A stretch of 64,000 bases of DNA from Mesostigma viride. Taxonomy: Eukaryota; Streptophyta; Mesostigmatophyceae; Mesostigmatales; Mesostigmataceae. The notes under the pieces were generated by a model. The model worked only from the letters and a program-made list of their open reading frames with translations. It ran no database searches and had not been told where the DNA came from. Within the stretch, counting starts at the first letter, position 1. Every line of letters starts with the position of its first letter. Positions 10,095 through 18,916 of this stretch are shown piece after piece. Position numbers and translations under genes: made by a program. The DNA is taken from contig RPFO01000702.1 of assembly GCA_009746045.1 (NCBI GenBank), positions 62,001 through 126,000 on the forward strand. The letters run 5' to 3'.

Positions 10095-10397
10095 TTACAG
10101 ATCTTGGCTTGCAAAATACGCTGCGGCTTTTTTTAATATATTGCGCTCCTGCTCTATCCTTTTTATTTTAGCTCGTAGAGCTCGATTCTCTTCTTCAAGG
10201 TTTTGATATTTAACATGGTTTTTAGTTTCTGATAAATCTGCTCTTTCTTGCATTGCTTTTTGTATTCAAGTATATAAAGTATTCCTGTTTATACCGAGTT
10301 CATCTGCTATAACAGCTTTTGGCTGATCAGTTTGTAATACTAGTCTAACTGCTTCTTTCCTGAAGTCAGAGGTGTGTTTTTCGATTTTCTTTTTCAT
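10095..10397 (-). pseudogene. IS3-family transposase orfA, internal stop
   Basis: The frame starts at an ATG at 10397 (MKKKIEKHTSDFRKEAVRLV) and has the HTH of IS3 orfA proteins (AVIADELGINRNTLYT), a leucine-rich coiled coil (NLEEENRALRAKIKRIEQE) and the common end ILKKAAAYFA. A TGA stands where the family has Trp (NTLYTW), so the frame is interrupted at about residue 43. No orfB with a DDE core follows, so the element is a fragment. Confidence 0.7.
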
Positions 10398-10560
10398 ATT
10401 AGCTCTCTCTTTATTTTAACACAAAATGTGTCCAGAAAACTAATACAGGTTCAGTTTCTTTAAATTCCTATATTAAATAACAAAAATAACATATCTCTTG
10501 AGCTAGAAAAAAATACTACTATTTTATCAACTGCTAATTAAAAAGATTAAAAATTATTTA

Positions 10561-12846
10561 ATGGTCGATTTTAAAGTCCACTCTTTTAAAACTTTTAAGC
10601 CTAACAAGGTCTTTTTATTAATAATATTATTTTGGTGTTATACTAATTTATGTTCAGCTTCTGGAATTGGAAATGTACCTTATATATCCTATATATCCCC
10701 CATGCCGTCAAGACCGATGAGCATTAGAACTAAGGTCGAGCCCATCCTCCCTACTGACGGCCAAAATGCTCTAGAGGAAATAGCACCAATGCCGTCAAGA
10801 CCGATGAGCATTAGAACTAAGGTCGAGCCCATCCTCCCTATTGACGGCGAAAATGCTCTAGAGGAAATAAACCCAATACCGCCAAGACCGATGAGCATTA
10901 GAACTAAGGTCGAGCCCATCCTCCCTACTGACGGCCAAAATGCTCTGGAGGAAATAGCACCAATACCGCCAAGACCGATGAGCATTAGAACTGAAGTTCA
11001 ACCCATCCTCCCTACTGACGGCGAAAATGCTCTAGAGGAAATAAACCCAATACCGCCAAGACCGATGAGCATTAGAACTGAAGTTCAACCCATCCTCCCT
11101 ACTGACGGCCAAAATGCTCTGGAGGAAATAGCACCAATACCGTCAAGGCCTATGCATATTAGGACCGGAGTTGAGCCCATCCTCCCTATTGACGGCGAAA
11201 ATGCTCTAGAGGAAATAGACCCAATGCCGCCAAGGCCTATGCATATTAGGACCGGAGTTGAGCCCATCCTCCCTACTGACGGCCAAAATGCTCTGGAGGA
11301 AATAGCACCAATGCCGTCAAGGCCTATGCATATTAGGACCGGAGTTGAGCCCATCCTCCCTATTGACGGCGAAAATGCTCTAGAGGAAATAGACCCAATA
11401 CCGTCAAGGCCTATGCATATTAGGACCGGAGTTGAGCCCATCCTCCCTACTGACGGCCAAAATGCTCTAGAGGAAATAAACCCAATACCGCCAAGACCGA
11501 TGAGCATTAGAACTGAAGTTCAACCCATCCTCCCTATTGACGGCGAAAATGCTCTAGAGGAAATAGACCCAATGCCGTCAAGGCCTATGCATATTAGGAC
11601 CGGAGTTGAGCCCATCCTCCCTACTGACGGCCAAAATGCTCTGGAGGAAATAGCACCAATGCCTTATGTTCAACATGGACTGGTACATGAGGTAGAACAT
11701 GCAGAGGTACATGAGGTAGAACATGCAGAGGTACATGAGGTAGAGCATGCAGAGGTACATGAGGTTTGCGCTCATGTCCCAGCTCATGTTCCAGCTCACG
11801 TTCCAGCTCACGTTCCAGCTCATGTCCCAGCACCACCTATTGCTCTCTCCCCTCCGCAGCCTCCTGCGGAAATTCAGGTAGATAGTAATTATGCTAATAG
11901 TACCATTCAAAAACCAACTGCAGTTATGAACTGCCTCATAGAGGACTTTGATATAATCTCAATTGCAGTTAGCAATAGACTTAGTAATTTATTTGAGAAA
12001 AAAGCAGAAATCGAAATGTTAGACCGAAAAAAGTTTTGGCGTAGATTTTTAAAAGGCAAAACAAAGCAAAAAGGTTTAAGTAATGTTACTATTTTTAGTA
12101 ATAAACAACAGGGCCACATTAATGGATTTGATACAAAATTAAATGAAAAGCTGATATTAGGGTTAGCACTTTTTAAAGGAATATCAAACACCGATTTTTA
12201 TGGACATAGAAAAAATATACAAAATTCACAAATAAATTATCTGATATTATACAACTCCCTTACCTTAACAGATAAGGTTATGGTTAATAGTAATGTGCAA
12301 TATGGAGAATCATTGCTACAACATACAATAGATTATCCCTACTCTATCAAAACTCGATCACGTAGTAAAATGTTCAAAGCAGGTATAGAAAGCACGAATA
12401 TGTATACATTAAATAGAGATACAATAATTAAACTATCCTTTCGCACTACATATTCACATTTTGATATTTATCAATTTTATAAAAAAAATAGAGAAGTTGA
12501 AGTTCTTATACCAAGAAAAAAAACTCAGTTCTTACTTAATACGACTAAACTCAGTTTTAAAAAACTTTTAACCCACCAAGGGATTATTATAAAACCGGTT
12601 TTTTACGTAAAAGCAGAAAATTTAGTAAATATAAAAGGTTTTTCTAATAGTATAGTAATTACTCAAGATAATTACGGTTGCATAGAAAATCACTATTTAC
12701 TGCGCAAAAAACCTAGGCTTAATTTAGGTATAAGCCTAAATATTTTACACGGAAAAGCGCTTCGTTTTAAAATACGTGGAAATTATAGTTTTGATCGCAA
12801 AGTTGAAAGTAAGAATATTGCAACGTCTTTTTTATATAATTTATAG
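10561..12846 (+). CDS. repeat-bearing secreted surface protein with barrel-like C terminus
   Basis: The 761-residue protein starts with a signal-peptide-like hydrophobic helix (VFLLIILFWCYTNLCSASG). From 10696 to 11652 there are eleven tandem 29-residue repeats with consensus P(M/I)P(S/P)RPM(S/H)IRT followed by PILP(T/I)DG(Q/E)NALEEI. After these come an eight-residue repeat (VHEVEHAE, about three copies) and a four-residue repeat (AHVP, about five copies). The last about 260 residues are rich in alternating strands with aromatic ends and finish with FLYNL, as in an outer-membrane autotransporter barrel. By analogy with Rickettsia Sca proteins it is likely exposed on the surface, though no family was firmly recognised. 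The repeat array is likely to vary in length between strains. Confidence 0.65.
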   Translation: MVDFKVHSFKTFKPNKVFLLIILFWCYTNLCSASGIGNVPYISYISPMPSRPMSIRTKVEPILPTDGQNALEEIAPMPSRPMSIRTKVEPILPIDGENALEEINPIPPRPMSIRTKVEPILPTDGQNALEEIAPIPPRPMSIRTEVQPILPTDGENALEEINPIPPRPMSIRTEVQPILPTDGQNALEEIAPIPSRPMHIRTGVEPILPIDGENALEEIDPMPPRPMHIRTGVEPILPTDGQNALEEIAPMPSRPMHIRTGVEPILPIDGENALEEIDPIPSRPMHIRTGVEPILPTDGQNALEEINPIPPRPMSIRTEVQPILPIDGENALEEIDPMPSRPMHIRTGVEPILPTDGQNALEEIAPMPYVQHGLVHEVEHAEVHEVEHAEVHEVEHAEVHEVCAHVPAHVPAHVPAHVPAHVPAPPIALSPPQPPAEIQVDSNYANSTIQKPTAVMNCLIEDFDIISIAVSNRLSNLFEKKAEIEMLDRKKFWRRFLKGKTKQKGLSNVTIFSNKQQGHINGFDTKLNEKLILGLALFKGISNTDFYGHRKNIQNSQINYLILYNSLTLTDKVMVNSNVQYGESLLQHTIDYPYSIKTRSRSKMFKAGIESTNMYTLNRDTIIKLSFRTTYSHFDIYQFYKKNREVEVLIPRKKTQFLLNTTKLSFKKLLTHQGIIIKPVFYVKAENLVNIKGFSNSIVITQDNYGCIENHYLLRKKPRLNLGISLNILHGKALRFKIRGNYSFDRKVESKNIATSFLYNL
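10696..11652 (+). repeat. 11 tandem copies of an 87-bp repeat
   Basis: Each unit is 87 bases (29 codons) and keeps frame. Variable sites combine in a mosaic: the first residue is S, A, N or D, then M or I, S or P, SIRT or HIRT, KVE, EVQ or GVE, and TDGQ or IDGE. TDGQ and IDGE copies mostly alternate, giving a 174-base higher-order period, except at copies 4 and 5, where the TDGE/TDGQ variants break the pattern. High nucleotide identity between copies indicates recent expansion or gene conversion. Confidence 0.95.
11690..11835 (+). repeat. 24-bp and 12-bp tandem repeats within the surface protein
   Basis: Three near-identical 24-base units encode VHEVEHAE and lead into a fourth partial unit. 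They are followed by five 12-base units encoding AHVP. His- and Pro-rich spacers of this kind may form an extended stalk. The His-rich part could bind metal, which is only inference. Confidence 0.85.
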
Positions 12847-13032
12847 TAGTAATATTATATCTAGAAAATCTTTCAAAAACATGCTATATGCAAGATCAAC
12901 CATAAGTTAAAAAGGTTTCAGTATATTATTTCTTATTTTTTAGAAGAAAGGTTACCACTTTATTCTAAAGCAATGTGATACTACTGCCCCCGATATTATT
13001 ATACCAAAAATGAATTGGAGAAATTTTTTTAT

Positions 13033-13815
13033 ATGAAACGGGAAGAGAAAAAAGAAAATAAGAAACGAATTAATTCTGAAATAATAACTCTTCAGAAAAT
13101 GTTTCCTAATGTATTAGCTACCCGCTATTTAAGGGAGGCTAATAATCAGGACTTAGCAGAAAACTATGAAAGTGCTGAACTATTTTATAAAAAAGCTATA
13201 GACTGTTTTAAGACAGCAATATCTAAAGGAATAGACATAAATAAGAACAATTATACAAATGCTATCTGTAATTTGGCTATTGTGTTATATAATAATCGGC
13301 ACTACGAAGAGGCAGTAAAAACTATTTTTGTAAAGCAAGAGTTACAAAAATATATTAATCCGGAAATACTAACCTATACACAAAAAAGTCTATATTATAA
13401 TATTGGGTGCTACTATATTAAAGAAGGAAATCTTCTTATAGCCCTGCACTACTTAAGTATATCTAACGCGCTGGATCAAAGTTTGGATGCTCTATACAAT
13501 ATGGGATATGTAGCAAATCTTCAAAAGCACTTTAAGGCAGCTCATACTTATTATAATCAGGCGTTTCAACTCGCAAGTAAATCCCGTCAAAACACCTTAG
13601 TAATCCATAAAGCAATAAAAAACAATATTACAGAATATTTTATTGACCTGTGCCACACTGGTGACCCCATGGATGAATTTGAGAGATTGGTAGGTAGGAA
13701 AAACACATATAAAATGATATATGAACAACTTCCAGATCCATGCTTAAAACATGCAAAGTACCTTCTTAGCCAATCTTTTCCTGTTACCAATGCCTGGAAA
13801 AAATTACAGATGTAA
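13033..13815 (+). CDS. TPR protein, cytosolic
   Basis: The ATG at 13033 is the likely start. A TTG at 13015 opens the same frame but lies on the GGAG that would serve as ribosome binding site. The protein (about 260 residues) has a charged N terminus and several TPR-like helical pairs: AENYESAELFYKKAIDCFKT, then NLAIVLYNNRHYEEAVKT, YYNIGCYYIKEGNLLIALHY and YNMGYVANLQKHFKAAHTYY. There is no signal peptide or membrane segment. It lies close to the following gene (8-14 bases) and downstream of the repeat surface protein. A scaffold or effector role is plausible but unproven. Confidence 0.6.
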   Translation: MKREEKKENKKRINSEIITLQKMFPNVLATRYLREANNQDLAENYESAELFYKKAIDCFKTAISKGIDINKNNYTNAICNLAIVLYNNRHYEEAVKTIFVKQELQKYINPEILTYTQKSLYYNIGCYYIKEGNLLIALHYLSISNALDQSLDALYNMGYVANLQKHFKAAHTYYNQAFQLASKSRQNTLVIHKAIKNNITEYFIDLCHTGDPMDEFERLVGRKNTYKMIYEQLPDPCLKHAKYLLSQSFPVTNAWKKLQM

Positions 13816-13829
13816 ATACAGCGGTGTTA

Positions 13830-14405
13830 ATGTTCAATCGACTGGCCAAGCTTTACAGCCAAGTAACAGAGGAAGCAAGCCAAGAATTATTATCCATAAA
13901 ACTACAAGTTAGCCATGATTATTGGGATTTACTAAATACTTACTCATACATTAAAACTAAGCAATGTTTACCATCCTATGAAGTAGATGAAAGCTTAGAT
14001 GATAGTAGCACTATATTAGGTTCTAGAGTAGAATTATTAGAAGAGTCTTTTAGCGAAAAACCAAGCGTAAGAAAATTACTGAAGGAATTCACAGATAACC
14101 AACCATGTGAATTAATATTAGAATACTTATTTAGTGATTACGATACTATAGTTAATATTACTTTAGAATATCTGGGAGAAGAAGATGTACGCACCCAAAT
14201 GGCTAGACTGATACAAGAAAAACTTGTAAGAAAATTACTGGAGGAACTCACAGATAACCGACCATGTGAACTAATATTAGAATATCTCTCTAGTGATTAC
14301 AATACTATAGTTAATCTTACTTTGGAATATCTGGGAGAAGAAGATATATGCGCTCAAATGGCCGGGCTTATACAAGAGAAATTATCCTTAGAGAGTGAGA
14401 TCTAA
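13830..14405 (+). CDS. hypothetical protein with 53-residue tandem duplication
   Basis: The likely start is the ATG at 13830, or the GTG at 13824. The product has about 191 residues. Residues encoded by 14067-14225 and 14226-14384 are a direct repeat of 53 residues each. Each unit starts with VRKLL(K/E)E(F/L)TDN and includes CELILEYL, T(I)VN(I/L)TLEYLGEED and L(I)QEKL. The protein is acidic and helical with no signal peptide. The family is not recognised. It probably shares a transcript with the TPR gene just upstream and ends inside a large inverted repeat. Confidence 0.5.
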   Translation: MFNRLAKLYSQVTEEASQELLSIKLQVSHDYWDLLNTYSYIKTKQCLPSYEVDESLDDSSTILGSRVELLEESFSEKPSVRKLLKEFTDNQPCELILEYLFSDYDTIVNITLEYLGEEDVRTQMARLIQEKLVRKLLEELTDNRPCELILEYLSSDYNTIVNLTLEYLGEEDICAQMAGLIQEKLSLESEI

Positions 14406-14432
14406 ATGGTTAATTTATAACCATTTAGATCT
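14398..14432. repeat. 15-bp inverted repeat overlapping a stop codon
   Basis: The arms AGATCTAAATGGTTA and TAACCATTTAGATCT are separated by five bases. The left arm includes the stop codon of the preceding gene. It precedes a second hairpin at 14445-14477. Confidence 0.8.
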
Positions 14433-14444
14433 ACTAATGACCAC

Positions 14445-14477
14445 GTTGCTCCAAAAACTAAGATTTTTTGGAGCAAC
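14445..14477. terminator. bidirectional terminator between convergent genes
   Basis: A GTTGCTCC/GGAGCAAC stem extended by A/T pairs is followed by AAAAAA on the plus strand, and the same stem gives a T-rich exit on either strand. It lies between the convergent ends of the duplicated-repeat gene and rpsD, so it can stop transcription from both. Confidence 0.7.
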
Positions 14478-14506
14478 AAAAAATATAAAACACACTTAAA
14501 ATTTTC

Positions 14507-15124
14507 CTAGCGAGAATAAAGCTCAACTATCTTGTTAAAGTCAGCTTCAAATGGATAAGGAATATCACAAATTGAAGGTGTTCTTACAAAAGTACCGGAC
14601 ATAGAATCAGCATCTAAAGACAAGTAAGTAGGAACTGACCGATCCAGCTTCTGGGCAGATTCTGCACAAATTACTATTTGTTTTGAAGAATCCTTAAGTT
14701 CAATTACGTCACCTTCCTTTACTCTTAAACTTGGTATATTGACTTTTTTACCATTTAATTTAACATGCTTATGTGATACCAACTGCCTAGCAGTGAATAT
14801 CGAAGGTGCAAGATTTAACCTGTAAACCACCATGTCTATTCTTTTTTCAAGTAACCCTGCAAAATTTTCTGCCGTATTACCTTTCATTTTATTGGCGAGA
14901 GTAAAAGTATTTCTAAACTGTTTTTCAGTTATTCTACCGTAATGAGCTTTAACAAGTTGTTTTGCTTGTAAGTGAGTGCCATAATCTGAAGTTTTAGGGC
15001 GTCCATTAGGACCATGCTGACCTGGGCGGTAATTTTTTGTATTAAAAGGATCTTTTGCGTCTCCCCATACAGTTTTACCTAGTCTTCTACTTGCCTTATA
15101 CTTTGCCTTAATGATTTTAGTCAC
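14507..15124 (-). CDS. rpsD: 30S ribosomal protein S4
   Basis: The 205-residue protein has the usual S4 length and sequence. An N-terminal S4 region ([38 protein letters not shown]) is followed by the S4 RNA-binding fold ([30 protein letters not shown]). S4 nucleates assembly of the 30S body by binding 16S rRNA, and in many bacteria it regulates its own translation. The start codon at 15124 is GTG. The gene stands alone, downstream of topA on the same strand with about 220 bases between, which contain a terminator-like hairpin. Confidence 0.97.
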   Translation of the reverse strand: MTKIIKAKYKASRRLGKTVWGDAKDPFNTKNYRPGQHGPNGRPKTSDYGTHLQAKQLVKAHYGRITEKQFRNTFTLANKMKGNTAENFAGLLEKRIDMVVYRLNLAPSIFTARQLVSHKHVKLNGKKVNIPSLRVKEGDVIELKDSSKQIVICAESAQKLDRSVPTYLSLDADSMSGTFVRTPSICDIPYPFEADFNKIVELYSR

Positions 15125-15203
15125 TCTATCTATACCTAATTAGCATTTAAAATTAACTTTTTGCTGATTATATAAATACTATTTAAAAAAGTCAAACTCA
15201 AAA

Positions 15204-15227
15204 ATAAAACTTACAAGTAAGTTTTAT
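15204..15227 (-). terminator. putative topA terminator
   Basis: The arms ATAAAACTTAC and GTAAGTTTTAT are separated by two bases. On the minus strand the stem is followed directly by TTTTT, about 120 bases after the topA stop codon. Confidence 0.55.
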
Positions 15228-15345
15228 AAAAAAAAGCTTGCAGTTACTCTTTATTTCTATAATAAGCAAATCAACCAGCTCAAGGTAAGCAAGCATTATT
15301 GCTTAAAATAGGCTTGCCCCTTGAAATGCTTTAAGGCAAATCTTT

Positions 15346-17727
15346 TTAGCTATTATTTTTTCTTTTCGACTTATTTTTGGTAGCTGGCTCGGCTTTTTGA
15401 TTTTTTTGCTCAATTAACGACCTTGCCTGTTTGATATCAATATTGAAGGGGTCGATATTTTTAGGTATAGAGATAAACTTATTTTGATATTTTAAGTATG
15501 GCCCAAAACGGCCTATACCCATTAAAATTTCTTCCCCGGCAGGTAAATGAGGAGCAATCGAGATAGGTAAATTAAGCAATTTTAGCGCAGTCTCTAAAGT
15601 CAGACTATCTGGGTTTATACTTGGTGGTAGAGCAGATCTTTTTGGCTTATCTTTAGGCGAAGCTGCTTCTCCAAGCTGCACGTACCATCCGTATGGACCT
15701 TTCCGAAGCGTTACTATATTACCATCCTTATCAGCTCCTAATTGCTTATTATTGGTGAACTCAGTTGCCAGAGCGTCTTCAGGAGAAGCTTTATCCATAC
15801 CCTTTGAAATCTGTTTTTTATACTGGCAAGTAGGGTAATTATTACAGGCCAAAAATGCGCCAAATTTACCAAGTTTCAAATTGAGTAAACCATCAAGACA
15901 TGATGGGCATTTTTTATTTTTTTCGATAATTTCTTTATTCCCATGTTTATCTCCAAATAAATGGTATTCAAGGGCTTTCTCAACATATTCTATTACTTCA
16001 CCAATTTTACGATCACTAACTTTGCCAACATTATCATTAAATCCTTTCCAAAACTCAGAAAGTAAGGATTGCCAACCAATTATACCTTCGGCGATTTTAT
16101 CAAGGTCTGTTTCTAGCTCAGCAGTAAAATCATATTGTACATATTTCTCAAAAAAACCGACTAAAAATGCTGTTACCAATCTTCCAAGTTCGCTTGGGGT
16201 AAACCTCTTTTTATCCATAGTAACATACTGCCTGTCTTGCAATACGGAAATTATTGTTGCATAAGTAGAAGGTCTGCCAATACCGAGTTCTTCTAGTTTT
16301 TTTACTAAAGTAGCTTCGGAATACCTTGGGGGGGCTTCCGTAAAATGTTGTTCTGGATTAATTTTTTTAGTAACAATATCCTCTCCTTCAGTTAAAGGAG
16401 GCAAGGTTTTAGAGCTTTCCTCCTTGTTGTCATCCACCCCTTCCTGATAGATTTTATAGAAACCATCAAAAGCAATTGTTGAACCGGTAGCTCTTGCCAT
16501 AAAACTTTTATCGTCAGAAACAAGATCAACCCCCACCATATCTATCACTACTGCTTCCATTTGGCATGCTGCAGTTCTTTTCCAAATTAAATCATAAAGT
16601 TTTAATTGATCAGCATCTAAATTTTTAGCTAATTTTTCAGGTAATAGATTTATATCTGTAGGTCTGATTGCTTCATGAGCCTCTTGAGCATTTTTAGATT
16701 TAGATTTATAAATAATTGGTTTGGGTGGCAAGTACTTAGCTCCGTACTTTTCCCCAATAAGTTTCCTTATACTATCTACCGAATCAGCAGCGAGCGTAAT
16801 ACCATCTGTTCTCATATAAGTAATTAGCCCTAGCGTTTCGCCCCCAATATCGATTCCTTCATATAATTTCTGGGCTACCTGCATTGTTTTTTTAGCGCTA
16901 AAACCAAGTTTTCTTGATGCTTCTTGTTGCAAAGAAGATGTAATAAAAGGGGCAGATGGATTCCTCTTTTGCTGTTTTTTTTCTACCGACAACACGTGAA
17001 ATTTTCGGGAATTCACTTTCTGAACTATTTCATCGGCTTGTGCCTGATTAGTAATAGAGAATTTTTCCAGTTTATTGCCATTTACATGGGTTAACCGTGC
17101 GGCAAAAAGATCCCCCTTGCTTCCAACCATATCAAGTTTAATATCCCAAAATTCTTTGGAGATAAAACGCTCAATTTCATCCTCTCTTTCGCAAATTAAT
17201 CTTAGGGCAACTGATTGGACACGCCCTGCTGACCTACACCCAGGTAATTTACGCCACAAAATCGGCGACAAGGTAAAACCAACTAGGTAATCTAAGGCTC
17301 TTCTTGCTTGTTGGGCATTAACTAAATTGCCATCAACGGCTCTTGGATGAGCAATTGAATTAAGAACAGCTTTTTTAGTAATTTCATTAAAAGCAATACG
17401 CTTAAATTTATTATCATCCTCAATCACTTTCTCAGATTTTAATACTTCCATTACATGCCAAGAAATAGATTCCCCTTCACGATCAGGATCGGTTGCCAGA
17501 TAAATTTCACTAGCATTTTTTGCCGATTTTATGATTTCATTAACATATTTAGAGGATTTATCTGAAATCTCGTATTTCATAGCAAAATCTTTTTCCGGTA
17601 ATACAGATCCATTTTTGGAAGGCAAATCTCTGATATGACCAAAAGAGGCTATAACTTTATAGTCGTTACCTAAATATTTATTGATAGTTTTTGCTTTCGC
17701 AGGAGATTCAACAATTACTAGTTTCAT
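15346..17727 (-). CDS. topA: DNA topoisomerase I
   Basis: The 793-residue enzyme relaxes negative supercoils by cutting one DNA strand. The TOPRIM domain has E7 (VESPAKAKTI) and the DPDRE motif (D80, D82, E84). The catalytic tyrosine is Y304 in TYMRTDG. A single four-cysteine zinc finger (CPSC then CNNYPTC) occurs near residue 620, followed by two topoisomerase C-terminal repeats (KGPYGWYVQLG and GRFGPYLKY) and a basic tail. Having one zinc finger plus these repeats is usual in alphaproteobacteria. The gene lies 11 bases downstream of dprA, as in many alphaproteobacteria, which suggests a shared transcript. Confidence 0.97.
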   Translation of the reverse strand: MKLVIVESPAKAKTINKYLGNDYKVIASFGHIRDLPSKNGSVLPEKDFAMKYEISDKSSKYVNEIIKSAKNASEIYLATDPDREGESISWHVMEVLKSEKVIEDDNKFKRIAFNEITKKAVLNSIAHPRAVDGNLVNAQQARRALDYLVGFTLSPILWRKLPGCRSAGRVQSVALRLICEREDEIERFISKEFWDIKLDMVGSKGDLFAARLTHVNGNKLEKFSITNQAQADEIVQKVNSRKFHVLSVEKKQQKRNPSAPFITSSLQQEASRKLGFSAKKTMQVAQKLYEGIDIGGETLGLITYMRTDGITLAADSVDSIRKLIGEKYGAKYLPPKPIIYKSKSKNAQEAHEAIRPTDINLLPEKLAKNLDADQLKLYDLIWKRTAACQMEAVVIDMVGVDLVSDDKSFMARATGSTIAFDGFYKIYQEGVDDNKEESSKTLPPLTEGEDIVTKKINPEQHFTEAPPRYSEATLVKKLEELGIGRPSTYATIISVLQDRQYVTMDKKRFTPSELGRLVTAFLVGFFEKYVQYDFTAELETDLDKIAEGIIGWQSLLSEFWKGFNDNVGKVSDRKIGEVIEYVEKALEYHLFGDKHGNKEIIEKNKKCPSCLDGLLNLKLGKFGAFLACNNYPTCQYKKQISKGMDKASPEDALATEFTNNKQLGADKDGNIVTLRKGPYGWYVQLGEAASPKDKPKRSALPPSINPDSLTLETALKLLNLPISIAPHLPAGEEILMGIGRFGPYLKYQNKFISIPKNIDPFNIDIKQARSLIEQKNQKAEPATKNKSKRKNNS

Positions 17728-17738
17728 TTAAACCTAAA

Positions 17739-18890
17739 TTAATATATTAATGAAATTTTGTTACCGGCAGTTCTTGTAATTTTTCCGGCAAGTTCGAGTT
17801 CTAGAAATATTGTGTACAATATAGGTAGCTCTAGTTGCAACTGCTCCGCTACTACTTCAAAAGTTACTTCAGACGCTGAAAGTAATTCTACTACTGCAGT
17901 ACGATTTCTGTCAGTCACTTGAATATTACCTTTATTTCCCATATAAAGACCTATATTATTAAAACAACTTGCTTTCTCTTCAAGCTCTTTTTGAAATTTA
18001 TCTTTAGATACTACGTTTGTCACGATATCATCAACAGATTCAAGCAGATATGCACCATTTTTTATTAACTTATTACTGCCTATGCATCTTGGATCAAGCG
18101 GAAACCCCGGAACGGCAAAAACATCCCTATTTTGTTCAAGAGCAAAATTCGCGGTGATTAATGATCCGGATTTGATACCAGCTTCAATTACTATCGTTGC
18201 CAGAGCAAGTCCTGATATAATCCTATTACGTTGAGGAAAATGCTGACTAAGCGGTTTAGATCCTATAGGCAACTCTGCTAAAATCAAACCATTTTTTGCT
18301 ATTTCTTCATACAAAGTTTTATTTTCCGGCGGATATATGTGATCTATGCCGCCAGCTATTACTGCAATCGTATAGTCTAAACTACTGGAATGAACGGATG
18401 AATCGATACCCCTTGCAAGTCCCGAAACCGTTATGTAACCAGCTTTTACTAGATCTTTAGATAATTTTGCTGCAAAAGCTTTACCATTAACTGAACTATT
18501 CCTAGCTCCTACTATAGCAATAATTTTCTCATGATTTAACAATGAGATATTTCCTTTATAAGATAAAACAGGAGGAAAATCAGGAATTTGCAATAATAAT
18601 TCAGAGTAATTCTGGTCTTTATAAGTTATTAAGTAGCTATTATTTTTTTCTAGTTCTCTAAGTTCTTTCAAAGCAGAATCTTTAGAATAAAGCTTAATTG
18701 GCTTCGACCTTCCTCCTTTAACTGAAAAATCCTGTACATTTTCTAGGGCACAAGATGCAGAACCAAAAAACTTTACCAGGTTAAAAAAAGTCTTCGGGCC
18801 AACATTTTCACTTCTGATAAGCCTTAATATATCGATAGTTTCATCAGAATAGGCAGGAGCTTTATTATTTACAAAAAGATTTTCTAGCAT
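17739..18890 (-). CDS. dprA: DNA processing protein DprA
   Basis: The 383-residue protein loads RecA onto incoming single-stranded DNA during transformation and contributes to genome plasticity. The Rossmann-like core carries IVGARNSSVNGKAFAAKLSK, VSGLARGIDSSVH and IVIEAGIKSGSLITANFALE, all standard DprA motifs. The C-terminal winged helix (about residues 320-383, DRNRTAVVELLSASEVTFE) is the DML1-like domain. It lies between a peroxiredoxin gene and topA on the same strand with short gaps, so an operon is likely. Retention of DprA fits the recombination-rich genome, but no competence pilus genes are in view. Confidence 0.95.
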   Translation of the reverse strand: MLENLFVNNKAPAYSDETIDILRLIRSENVGPKTFFNLVKFFGSASCALENVQDFSVKGGRSKPIKLYSKDSALKELRELEKNNSYLITYKDQNYSELLLQIPDFPPVLSYKGNISLLNHEKIIAIVGARNSSVNGKAFAAKLSKDLVKAGYITVSGLARGIDSSVHSSSLDYTIAVIAGGIDHIYPPENKTLYEEIAKNGLILAELPIGSKPLSQHFPQRNRIISGLALATIVIEAGIKSGSLITANFALEQNRDVFAVPGFPLDPRCIGSNKLIKNGAYLLESVDDIVTNVVSKDKFQKELEEKASCFNNIGLYMGNKGNIQVTDRNRTAVVELLSASEVTFEVVAEQLQLELPILYTIFLELELAGKITRTAGNKISLIY

Positions 18891-18916
18891 GTGTTAAAAC
18901 CCCTACAAGTACTCCT

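Noticed and set aside
10095-10397. TGA in place of Trp in the IS3 orfA frame and again in the RT fragment near 61.6 kb, suggesting TGA might encode Trp
   Set aside because: Both are decayed mobile genes with other defects, and core genes such as aatA use TGA as a normal stop (overlapping the next start). The standard bacterial code fits.
9797-10397. Functional IS3 element
   Set aside because: Only a stop-interrupted orfA is present; no orfB and no terminal repeats were found.
10689-11507. Minus-strand reading frames opposite the 87-bp repeats
   Set aside because: They are a consequence of the repeat length being a multiple of three; no start context or domain supports them.
10696-11652. CRISPR array
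   Set aside because: The tandem units are contiguous, coding and lack unique spacers; no cas gene is present.
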